Source: Bostrychus sinensis
Lineage: Eukaryota > Chordata > Actinopteri > Gobiiformes > Eleotridae
Assembly (NCBI GenBank): GCA_020698575.1
Contig: CM036254.1
Coordinates: 25,024,026-25,088,025 of the forward strand
Direction of reading: 5' to 3'
Length of the DNA stretch: 64,000 bases
Both the position numbers and the translations under genes were made by a program. A model generated the notes under the pieces. It saw nothing but the letters and a program-made list of their open reading frames with translations. It did not search any database and was not told the origin of the DNA. Positions 55,667 through 64,000 of the stretch are shown here, piece after piece; the first letter of the stretch is position 1, and each line of letters starts with the position of its first letter.

Positions 55667-57699
55667 GTAAGTAACATACCTAAAATCGTAAAAACCTGTA
55701 TGTATCGTCATTGATAAAAAATAAATAAATAAATAAAAGAGATAAAACGGAGCCGCGGAGGGTAGTGCTAAGTTAGCCTCAGATCCCCGTTAATTCCCGA
55801 GTTACTTTTCAGCGTAAAATACGAGCGTCGTTTCTACACAATTTTAGCAGAGGTCCTGACCCAAAGGGAAGAAAACCTAAATTAATGCAGAGATTATAAA
55901 TGCTTTGTAAACGGATTTGTTTTTATGTGGATACACGCCCATCTGAGTGAAATACATCAAAGCCTTTAACGTTAGTTTAAATGTTTGCACGGTTCAAAGT
56001 CTAGATTAAACTCAAACACTCAAAAGGACGGGATATTTACACTCGTGATATGGTGATCCATGTTTCTCTGTTTACAGGTCTAACGTTACGTATTTCTACT
56101 GTTTTAAAATGATCATCAACATAAGCATACGTCTGTAATGTTAGCTTGCAGAAGACAAGCTGTTTCCTCCTAAAAAACAATAATTAGAATACTAGTATCA
56201 TTTAGTTAACGTTAGTCCACAACTTAAGCTCATTTCATTCGATTTTAATTCAGTTCCACAAAGAGCTCATAGCAATACTTAAAAACACATAAACATCTAA
56301 ACTATAATAACTATTACTAAAAGTTAATATACTCGTTGTATTTTGGCAACATAAGGTGGTAATTTAGCTCCAGCTGTTATTACTCTAGTGCTAGATTAAT
56401 AATACATTATAAACAGTGAGTGTACAAGAGGTTACACAATATTAAAAATACTAGAAGTGCACTGAACAGATGTCTAACTTTGTAAGCAGTTTTCAGATTT
56501 GTTCCTATTTTTTAAACAGAGATGTTGCTGAGTAAATATGTTTAGCTGTAGGTCATAAATGCCTGTGTTCAGAGCTCCACACAGATCCCTGCTGGTTTTA
56601 ATTACACCTTTGACTCTGATTTACACTGAGGCCAGGTGACACAGACTGGAGCTGCTAAAATACCATCACGGTGTGAGACTCTGACCTTTAAAAGTGCTGC
56701 CTGGAAATGTCAAGTTAAAATAGTTTGATGCAAATGGAACCTTATTAACTCCTTAATACATAATAATACATTATACATTAAACTACCTTTTTCACACCCA
56801 GTGTCAACTCAGTATTTGGAAATATTCATCTGACCTATGTTTAATAAATAGTATTATAGTGTATCTAGTAATTTTGAACCTTGCTCGAAGTGCGTTGGTG
56901 TGTCCTTATGCAATACACTTCTGCCTACATCAGTCACAGTATGTGGCTGTTTGCAACTGGAAGGGCATCCAGCATAAAAACTTGCCAAATCACTGTGCGA
57001 TTGAATGAACAAAGGGAGCAGGATAAAGAAAAAAAGTGTAATGTAGTTATAAATGTCATTTGTATAAAATATGAACAACTGAACCTGTCAAAAGTACCAT
57101 AAAATAAAGTTGCACCAAGTTTATCCAGTAGATACAAATGAAACACAAATAATCCTTTAGTGTGGCTCTATGTTTCAACTTGAGATAAAACCCTTCTTTT
57201 TAATAAATAAAAATGACTCATCCTGTGATAATTTATTTACTATGAGGTCTTAAGTTAGCCTGACACTGCTGTTGTACTGGTCTTAAGTTGCTTTTTTTTT
57301 AAGACAACCAAATACCATTTACTAATGCATTCCTTTTCCTAAACCACTGTTTGTGTTCCATTCCACTTCCTGCTTTTATTTTGAAGGCAGTTATTTAAAG
57401 AGGAAGTGTGCCTTCAGTATGTTGCGTAGTTTTAGCCTCCAGTGCTAACGGGACTATCCAAGTGGAGCTAATTTCTTCTGTCCTTTAAAGCATCATATCT
57501 CTAAACCTTTACACAATCAACTGTTTTATATCAATACAGGAATTTTACCTCACAACTTAAGTGAAGTTAAAATCTGACAGTTTACTTCTGAGATGGGTGT
57601 TGTGATTTAAGCCCAGGCCTCTTTATCTTATTATCCTTGATCAGTGCTACAAAGATGACTCACTGACTGTTAATGAAAGATCTCTTTGTTTATTCCCAG
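55667..57699. other. csgalnact2: CSGALNACT2 5' UTR intron
   Basis: A 2-kb intron with an AATA-type microsatellite near 55717-55738 and a SINE fragment at 56878-57010. Its acceptor is TTATTCCCAG (57690-57699). No other exon is evident. Confidence 0.5.
56878..57010 (+). repeat. SINE fragment
   Basis: TTGCTCGAAGTGCGTTGGTG, TGTCCTTATGCAATACACTT and GCATCCAGCATAAAAACTTG match the body of the element at 33045-33250; head and tail are missing. Confidence 0.65.
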
Positions 57700-57895
57700 G
57701 TGACCACTGCATGGATTTTTACAAGACAGAATTTAAGAGACTTATACACAAGTACACAAGATGCTGTCCTTTCACAAAAAGATACATAAATAATGCAACA
57801 TAATGAGTTAACAGCATGCTTTAAGTGATGTGACTCTCTATGGGATGGAGTTGGAGGGACATGCAGACTGTTGAGCCTTAGCCTGCTGCAGCGCA
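57700..57895 (+). promoter_or_regulatory. csgalnact2: CSGALNACT2 5' leader in coding exon, several uORFs
   Basis: Upstream of the main ATG are further start codons. ATG 57711 opens 30 codons (MDFYKTEFKRLIHKYTRCC and onward, stopping at a TAA near 57803). ATG 57761 opens about ten codons. There are minimal ATG-stop pairs near 57801-57835, and ATG 57840 (MGWSWRDMQTVEP) stops shortly before the main start. A short stretch ending CTGCTGCAG just before 57892 could be an alternative acceptor that would remove them. Confidence 0.45.
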
Positions 57896-58541
57896 ATGCC
57901 CAGGCGCGGGTTGCAGCTCCACGGCCGCGTTCGGTGGCTCTTCCTGGGCCTGTGTTTGCTGCTGGTGCTGCTCCTTTTTGCTTATCTGCTCGAATGCACC
58001 CCTCCAGCAGACATCAGCCTCTCAGCCCCTGGTATAGACCAATATGGCCGGGAGTACTACCAGGCTTTACTACAAGAACAAGAGGAGCGCCATCTAAATC
58101 GCGCTGCCAGCCTGAAAAGACAGATTGCACAGCTCAAACAGGAGCTGCAGGAGATGAGCGAAAAGCTAAAAGTGTTACAAGAGAAAAAGGAGCCTCCAGG
58201 GGTACAAGGCTTGACTGAAACTAAAGACCAAGAGCCTAGTGATTTACTGGAGTACTTACACTCACAGATCGATAAAGCAGAGGTGAACACAGGGGCACGG
58301 CTGGCCAGTGAGTACGCCCTGGTCCCGTTCGAGAGTTTCACCTCATCTAAAGTGTACCAGCTGGAGATGGGGCTGACGCGGCACCCTGAAGAGAAGCCTG
58401 TCCGAAAAGACAGAAGGGACGAGCTGGTGGAGGTGATCGAAGCAGCACTGGACATCATCAACAACCCTGATGAAGAGGACGGAGCAGAGGACGACATGCC
58501 GCTGCAGAGACAGACCTACACCGAGACACACTTCATTGAAG
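57896..58541 (+). CDS. csgalnact2: CSGALNACT2 coding exon 1
   Basis: ATG at 57896 (G at -3) was chosen because it gives the family's MPRRG start just before the membrane anchor. It covers cytosolic tail, transmembrane helix, coiled-coil stem and the VEVIEAALDIINNPDEEDG acidic linker; it ends FIEG at donor G|GTAACG, phase 1. Confidence 0.95.
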
Positions 58542-61314
58542 GTAACGCTGCATTGTGTCTACAATATAGAAGATGTGGAATATGAAATACCTACACTGCA
58601 TTTCACATTGAGACCTTTAAAATCTGATGTCGGGCTCCAAGACAAGACATCTGTTTTTGTATAGTCCATTGTTATAACATGAGCAGCTTCATGGGGCTGA
58701 CCAGTTGTGTCTTTGTCAGGTTTATTCTTGTCAGCAAATAATGCTTCATCTGTAATAACAAATTAGCCCAAACAGAACTATTCAACTTTTTTATTTTTTG
58801 GGGGCCTTGGGTCTACAGCCTATCCTATCTACACTGGGCATGATGTAGGGTAAACAATTAAAGAGTACCTCAATCCTAAACCTCTTTTTTTTAGCTGAAT
58901 AGTGGTACAAACAGGGCTTTAGTGGTACATCTCACTAATTATAGTGGTATCTTTTGCCGTTTTGTAAAAAAACACATTTTGTGATGAAAACCATCAGAGT
59001 ACTGCCCTCCAGAGGTCAAACATTGGGTACTTCTGCTCAGTAGCTCCAGATAGATAAGTGTGTCTTAGTATTTTACCTCGTTGCCACACCTGTGCCGCGT
59101 GTCACTTCCCACAGCCCCGTGCTTCACGACCTCGTCGATTTTTCTCCTGCGCACACTCGTCCCAGTCCTGTAGTTTCCAGGTGCAGATTGTTTTTTCCTA
59201 AAAACGTGACACAACCCAACACTACTTGCCATTGCCGCACTGCTTGCCATTCCTCCACCCCTCCAATCCCTGACTGACTGCTTTCTTGCTCGTTAGGCTC
59301 AGCAGTGAAGAAAATTATAAAAACTGTCCCCTCCAAAAAAAAAAAGTGTTAAGGTATTTGTGGGACAAAAGACTAAGGGCTACAGAATGAAGGAATTCAC
59401 AAAGAGATTTACTCTCCACCCTAAAACACACTACTTCTTTTTAACAGTGATTTTCCATATTATGGACACAACTTCAGAATTAAAGTTACATTTTATGTAT
59501 CTGAGGTAAAACCTATTCAATTATTAAAACTATGTGCCACATTGTCTTTATTACTTTGTCAGGACTGTACAGGACAGAGCGAGACAAAGGGACACTGTAT
59601 GAACTGTTCTTTGCCAAAGAAGACTCAAGCAGCTTCCGCCATGTGACGCTATTTCGTCCATTCGGTCCTTTAATGAAAGTGAGAAGCACCTCTGTGGACA
59701 CTTCAGGAATCATCATAAACATCATTGTGCCGCTGGCTGGCAGAGTAGAGACTTTTACACAGTTTTTAAACAACTTCAGGTGAGTGAGTCTTACTGGTTT
59801 TATCAGAAGGTGTCACAACATGTTCATACAACTGTCATGTCAGATCTCTCGCTTTGTATTGTCATTTTGTTTTTGTTGGCAACATTTTTCACCATGTTCA
59901 AAAATACAAAGAAAGGCCCCATTGGTTAAATATTTACTACAACTACAGATAACATGTCCTTACCAATTATGCTATTAAAGGTAATGCACACAGTGTTGGG
60001 TATTTGCCATTTGCTTCATAACATTTCTATAGGCCTATGTCTTTGGCAGGTGTGGCAGATCTTAATACCAAAAAGCCCAGGTCAAACTTCTCAAGTAACC
60101 CTAAAGTCTATTCTCGTCTGTTTCAGGGAGGTGTGTATCCAGCAGGACCGGCGAGTTTACCTCACTGTGGTTTACTTTGGACAAGACGGTCTCCAGGAGG
60201 TGAAGTCATCTCTGGAAAAACTGTCCCGGTTTGTGTTTCACTAAGAAATGCTTTGAAGCATTTGTGCCAGTTTTGTGGTTGATGCGTCATGAGCTGATGT
60301 CTTATTTTCTGTACAGAGAGGAGGGCTTCTCCAACTACAGCCTGATCCCAGTGGACGAGGAGTTCTCCAGGGGTCGGGGGCTGGATATCGGGGCTCACGC
60401 CTGGACCAAAGGAGACGTCCTGATGTTTTTCTGTGATGTAGACATTCATTTTAATGTAGAGTTTCTCAACACCTGTCGCCTCAACACTGCTCCCAGTGGG
60501 TTTCAGGAAAATGTTAAATAAAAGAATTACAGTTGGCGTGTCTTGGCATTGTGTACTAAATGTTGTCATTGGTTGTGACTCTGCAGATAAAAAGGTGTTT
60601 TATCCAGTGGTCTTCAGTCTGTATAACCCTGCTATTGTCTATGGAAACTCGGAGCTGGCTCCTCCCATCGAACTGCAGCTGGTAAGAAACAGTGCTATGA
60701 ATAAAATCGATTCATGTGTCTGCTTTGTAAAGCCGATTATTAATTAAGATGTTTTTGTTAAATAGATTCATAAAAAAGATGCTGGATTTTGGAGGGACTT
60801 TGGTTTTGGGATGACCTGTCAGTATCGATCAGACTTCTTAAATATTGGTCAGTTTTCAACTCTAAAAATTCTGCACGAACAAAAGAAATTTAGCAACTCG
60901 TACCTTACTGACTACATTACTACATTAGAAGCCAACAAACCTGAATAGCTCAGGTGACTATGATTTTTTTTTTTTTTTGCAGCCTCATTTAATGCATTTT
61001 AATTGTATTCCGCTTTTTCAGGTGGTTTTGACCTGGATGTGAAAGGCTGGGGTGTAGAAGATGTCCATTTGTACAAGAAGTATCTCCGCAGTGACACGAT
61101 TGTGATCCGAGCTCCTGTGTCCAGTCTGTTTCACCTTTGGCATGAGAAACAGTGTGCGGATGAGCTGACCCCAGAGCAGTACCGCATGTGTATTCAGTCC
61201 AAAGCCATGAATGAAGCCTCGCACTCACACCTGGGCATGCTGGTTTTCAGAGAAGAGATTGAGGCACACCTCAGAAAACAGGCCTTTAAGACTCAGAGCA
61301 AAAGTGAAGACTGA
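57896..61314 (+). CDS. csgalnact2: CSGALNACT2, chondroitin sulfate N-acetylgalactosaminyltransferase 2, complete
   Basis: A Golgi type II membrane glycosyltransferase that transfers GalNAc from UDP-GalNAc to start and extend chondroitin chains. Seven coding exons join in frame to 537 residues (human about 542). The order is: short cytosolic MPRRG start; transmembrane anchor WLFLGLCLLLVLLLFAYLL (about 14-32); coiled-coil stem with EYYQALLQEQEERH and LKRQIAQLKQELQEMSEKLK; conserved EYALVPFESFTSSKVYQLEM and GLTRHPEEKPVRKD; then the catalytic region VTLFRPFGPLMKV, RGRGLDIGAHAW, the metal-binding DVD (362-364, in MFFCDVDIHF), VFYPVVFSLYNPAIVYGN and GWGVEDVHLYKKY. The last motif has V where human has G (GWGGED). 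The N-terminus and stem match CSGALNACT2 better than CSGALNACT1, and location next to RET agrees. Confidence 0.96.
58798..58860 (-). repeat. Short remnant of the 3482-type repeat tail
   Basis: GGGGGCCTTGGGTCTACAGC, CTATCCTATCTACACTGGGC and ATGATGTAGGGTAAACAATT resemble the reverse-oriented tails at 10232 and 6340. Weak. Confidence 0.35.
59563..59779 (+). CDS. csgalnact2: CSGALNACT2 coding exon 2
   Basis: Acceptor CTTTGTCAG ends at 59562; donor AG|GTGAGT. It encodes LYRTERDKGTLYELFFAKED, FRHVTLFRPFGPLMKV and IIINIIVPLAGRVETFTQFL. Ends in phase 2. Confidence 0.95.
60127..60228 (+). CDS. csgalnact2: CSGALNACT2 coding exon 3
   Basis: Acceptor CTGTTTCAG ends at 60126; donor CG|GTTTGT (a weak +3 to +5 match). 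It encodes EVCIQQDRRVYLTVVYFGQD and EVKSSLEKLSR. Confidence 0.93.
60317..60495 (+). CDS. csgalnact2: CSGALNACT2 coding exon 4, DVD motif
   Basis: Acceptor CTGTACAG ends at 60316; donor A|GTGGGT. It encodes NYSLIPVDEEFSRGRGLDIG, AHAWTKGDVLMFFCDVDIHF and LNTCRLNTAP. The DVD aspartates bind the metal and UDP-sugar. Confidence 0.95.
60587..60681 (+). CDS. csgalnact2: CSGALNACT2 coding exon 5
   Basis: Acceptor CTCTGCAG ends at 60586; donor CTG|GTAAGA. It encodes KKVFYPVVFSLYNPAIVYGN and PPIELQL. Confidence 0.94.
60766..60847 (+). CDS. csgalnact2: CSGALNACT2 coding exon 6
   Basis: Acceptor TTAAATAG ends at 60765; donor G|GTCAGT. It encodes IHKKDAGFWRDFGFGMTCQY and RSDFLNIG. Confidence 0.94.
61022..61314 (+). 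CDS. csgalnact2: CSGALNACT2 coding exon 7 and stop
   Basis: Acceptor CTTTTTCAG ends at 61021. It encodes GGFDLDVKGWGVEDVHLYKK ... FHLWHEKQCADELTPEQYRM ... NEASHSHLGMLVFREEIEAH, ending SKSED and TGA at 61312-61314. Confidence 0.96.
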
Positions 61315-61696
61315 ATTGGGCATTAATCTATCTATAAGCCTGTGAGGACAATGACAAACCACAGCTTGTTTACACAGATCCCTGCATTTAACTGCACAGC
61401 TGTAGACAAATGAATGTACAAAAACTAATTCATTTATTAATGTGAAGCTTCACTAAACCCTATGGACAGCAGGAGCATTTTAATATATAATCTGCTGCTG
61501 GGAGGCTAAAGAAATGTCTTTTGCAAGACTGAATGGGATTTTAACTTTCAAAAGAAGAGAACGACCTTGATCCACATAAGCCATTCCACAATTGTTATTT
61601 ACTATCTGTAACATTTTTATTTCAATGCCTTTGCTGCTTAATTATCTTTTGTTTTATTTGACCTCTGAGAGGATTATTGCATTCCTAAGCATTTAA

Positions 61697-61702
61697 ATTA
61701 AA
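61697..61702 (+). terminator. csgalnact2: CSGALNACT2 poly(A) signal (proximal)
   Basis: ATTAAA followed within ten bases by GTTGTGTTTTTGAGTC, a GU-rich downstream element. A canonical AATAAA at 62849-62854 could define a longer 3' UTR. Confidence 0.55.
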
Positions 61703-61719
61703 GTTGTGTTTTTGAGTCT

Positions 61720-62900
61720 TAAACTAAATATTTCTGTCCACACAACAACTGTAAAAGCCTGCACGCAACTGATACCAGAAAACTACAGTATGGTGCTTTG
61801 TTTGTATGGACAATGGGGTTTTAGGGTTTTAGCATTGTCCTATGGCACAATGTGACGTAAAATGTACATTATATATTGTGAAAGTCATTGGTCCTAAAAC
61901 TTGTCTCCGTTACTATCTTTTAAGTTGTTACCACTGATTTAAAATGATCTACTATTACAACTACAACGTCTACACATGCAAGCAGTAAACAAGTCTTTAG
62001 GCTAAAATGTTTTTTTATTAAAATAATAATAATCTATAACCTAAGCATGTGTTTAGAAGTCCAAAACGCACAAAAATATTTCTATGTTTTCAGTCTGCAT
62101 CTGGACAGGGCATAAGATTAAATATTGTCAGTAGCTGTGTCTTATATTTATAATATAGAACATTGCACTTTCTTTAAAACCCAGTGAATTTTTAGCTATG
62201 TATACTACAACCACAAGACTTTTTAAACTCTATTGATTAATTTGTTTATGAATGGGGCCAAAAAGTTCAACTGGTCTTGCATTAATGTTAAGATGGTAAA
62301 AAGGGACCTTTTTTGTGTTCTGTGAGAGAGTTGGTCACTGTTTTACTGAAAACAGTTAGGAGCATGTTTAACTAAAGTACATCTATTCACTGCATGTACT
62401 ACTCTATCAGGTCTGATCTGACCGGTAATAAGAAGGGGGTTTTACTTGAGGATCCTTCACAGCACTTCAATCTTTACTATTGGACTGAATGTTACAGACG
62501 CTCTTGTAAATACTGCTAATATACATCATTTATACATAAGTGTTTCATATTTTTTTTTATTTTGTGCCTACATGCTTCAAGGGGAAATACTGAAGAACTG
62601 TAAAATGTGTAAAACTCATGCGAAAAAGCTAAAACAGACTAAAGAATTAAAAAGGACAGATGTTCATTTAGAGCAGGTAAAACACTTTATTTCTCATTTG
62701 TACGGTAATTATTTTTGACATTTTCATACATACTTCAGCTTTTGTAAATAGTCTCTCCTCATTTGCAGGAGAAAAGTTACTGTCTTCCACTCACGATCCA
62801 ACATTTCATAAAAACTCTGCAAATGCTTATTTTGACTTTTGGCCATGAAATAAACACAGCTGCAATAATGCTATAATCTCTGCTCATTTATATTCACTTT
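61720..62900. other. Convergent 3' flank between CSGALNACT2 and SEC23IP
   Basis: AT-rich sequence without recognisable genes or mobile elements. It may be extended CSGALNACT2 3' UTR up to the AATAAA at 62849. Confidence 0.5.
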
Positions 62901-62904
62901 ACAC

Positions 62905-62910
62905 TTTATT
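62905..62910 (-). terminator. sec23ip: Candidate SEC23IP poly(A) signal (minus strand)
   Basis: TTTATT on the plus strand is AATAAA on the minus strand, about 235 bases after the SEC23IP stop. It is only 50 bases from the distal CSGALNACT2 signal, so the two 3' ends may meet or overlap. Confidence 0.5.
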
Positions 62911-63143
62911 TTAGATATTTTCAGTAAACTCAACCACTGCTATAATTTATCTATAAAATGTCATATAAATTCCTGTGTCTTTAAATCTGCCAGCTCATTT
63001 GTGTTTCTTAATTTAAGACAAATGGCATAATACAGGTGTATTATTCATCTCAATACAATAAACTACATTGCTAGAAATAATATTAAAAAAAAAAAAAACA
63101 GCTTCAGTAAAACTAGATGTAAAGGTTTTATGTCCCAAATGTT

Positions 63144-63225
63144 TTAATGTGCGATCTGCTCTGGATGGACACCCATAGTCTTGTAGATCTCTTTGAGAAT
63201 GAGCAGAGCCGTGTCCTCAGACTCC
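63144..63225 (-). CDS. sec23ip: SEC23IP terminal exon
   Basis: On the minus strand the acceptor TTTTTTTAG precedes 63225. The first base completes tryptophan; it reads ESEDTALLILKEIYKTMGVH and PEQIAH, then TAA (plus-strand TTA at 63144-63146). Confidence 0.9.
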
Positions 63226-63792
63226 CTAAAAAAAAAGAAAGAAAGAAATAGTTTTACTGCAATTCCTTGAGACTACATTTCTGAATTTAATAATAACAGG
63301 ATATGAATTCAATTTGTCTAATTAATAATGTCAATATTAAAGGTACAGCGTATTCATAAAACAGTCCATACCAGTAGCACAGGTGACTTTGAAGAGCGAA
63401 CAGATACTCGTTGAAGCTCTCGATGGGTTTCTCCTGAAGCACATAGTCTATACGGTTTCCTTCATTTAACATCCCAATCTTCACCTGAGGCTCATCCTCC
63501 CTCTGAGGCTCTGGGGTCTCTATCTCTCTCTTATCCTCTGTGACAAACAATTGTACATTTTTTATTTAAAAGCACAGAAACAGCCTAAAAATACCAATAT
63601 GCCACTGACCATGCTGTACACTCTTCTCCTCCTCCTCGATCTGGTTGGCCACGATGGCGAGCTGAGCCTGGAGTTGAGCTGATGAAGTGTGAGCTCGAGC
63701 AAATTCATTCAGTGTTTGCCAAGCACTTTTTAAAGAGCTGATGAAACCCTGCTTCAGGTCTGAGCCCATCCTTGTCAGACTCTCCTTTAGCT
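63144..63792 (-). CDS. sec23ip: SEC23IP (p125-type DDHD protein), last three exons
   Basis: SEC23IP is a phospholipase A1-like DDHD protein that binds SEC23 and organises ER exit sites. The three minus-strand exons encode 143 C-terminal residues: ELKESLTRMGSDLKQGFISS, LKSAWQTLNEFARAHTSSAQ, a glutamate-rich linker, and the end of the DDHD domain with RIDYVLQEKPIESFNEYLFA, LQSHLCYWESEDTALLILKE and a PEQIAH end. DDHD2 shares the RIDYVLQEKPIESFNEYLF core; I prefer SEC23IP from QTLNEFARAHTS and the PEQ..H terminus, recalled from the human protein. The 5' part lies beyond the window. The gene converges on CSGALNACT2. Confidence 0.85.
63372..63537 (-). CDS. sec23ip: SEC23IP exon with end of DDHD domain
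   Basis: Minus-strand acceptor GTCACAG before 63537; donor TG|GTATGG after 63372. It encodes EDKREIETPEPQREDEPQVK, IGMLNEGNRIDYVLQEKPIE and SFNEYLFALQSHLCY. The acidic first third is linker; the rest is the conserved DDHD end. Confidence 0.92.
63610..63792 (-). CDS. sec23ip: SEC23IP exon (ELKESLTRMGSDLKQG)
   Basis: Minus-strand acceptor TTTTTCCAG before 63792; donor G|GTCAGT after 63610. It encodes ELKESLTRMGSDLKQGFISS, LKSAWQTLNEFARAHTSSAQ and VANQIEEEEKSVQH. All three junction phases agree. Confidence 0.9.
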
Positions 63793-64000
63793 CTGGAAAA
63801 ACAAAAATTCATTCACATACAGTAAACTACTCAGACCACTATATAAAATTGTACTAGTCATTCAAATGGTAGACTGGTCTGAGGTTTGGAATGAGCAATT
63901 CTCTCTCTTGCCCACAACTGCTTGGTTACTGGTACAGCTTTGTCTCCAAGTAAGAAAAAAGGTTGGAAGCATTGTATCAAAAAAAAAAAAAAAAAATTAG
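63793..64000 (-). other. sec23ip: SEC23IP intron (to window end)
   Basis: AT-rich intron ending in an A-run. No further exon is visible. Confidence 0.6.

Noticed and set aside
58057..58497. 146-codon open frame on the minus strand
   Set aside because: It is antisense to CSGALNACT2 coding exon 1; its serine- and leucine-rich composition follows from the glutamate/lysine codons of the real gene.

Overview
The window is animal nuclear DNA, almost certainly from a teleost fish. It is AT-rich and intron-rich, with GT..AG exons matching well-known vertebrate genes and interspersed repeats typical of fish: tRNA-derived SINEs, a LINE fragment, a Harbinger-type and a Tc1/mariner-type non-autonomous transposon. 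There is no prokaryotic operon, CRISPR array or intact virus. All family assignments come from reading translated exons against remembered vertebrate proteins; no search was run.

Layout. (1) 1-14,060 (+): the last six coding exons of HGSNAT (lysosomal heparan-alpha-glucosaminide N-acetyltransferase); its 5' part lies upstream of the window. A one-base excess at one splice junction breaks the reading frame if taken literally. (2) 14,060-20,280: intergenic, with a LINE fragment, a SINE head and arrays of a degenerate GGTTTAGTCCTG-like repeat. (3) 20,300-53,615 (+): the complete RET receptor tyrosine kinase gene. It has 20 coding exons, an 18.6-kb first intron and a 1,109-residue long isoform. 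The short RET9 isoform is also encoded, through a read-through exon 19 ending in RISHAFTRF. (4) 55,490-61,720 (+): CSGALNACT2, a Golgi chondroitin sulfate N-acetylgalactosaminyltransferase, with seven coding exons, a probable untranslated first exon, a TATA-less promoter and a leader full of short upstream ORFs. (5) 62,900-64,000 (-): the last three exons of a DDHD-domain gene, best matched to SEC23IP, converging on CSGALNACT2.

The genes are separate eukaryotic transcription units, not an operon. RET is the GDNF-family receptor, acting with GFRalpha co-receptors in enteric nervous system and kidney development. CSGALNACT2 builds chondroitin chains in the Golgi, HGSNAT helps degrade heparan sulfate in lysosomes, and SEC23IP acts at ER exit sites. 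RET next to CSGALNACT2 is also the mammalian order; the HGSNAT and SEC23IP neighbours differ from human.

Most notable: a partial duplication of the RET exon 4 acceptor that would allow a frame-preserving 49-codon insertion; the HGSNAT one-base junction problem; exact conservation of both RET C-terminal tails; a spliced minimal uORF in CSGALNACT2; a transposon nested cleanly inside a SINE with a recoverable target duplication; and a recurring degenerate TTTAGTC-type repeat with a 13-bp perfect hairpin. No new biological system was found.
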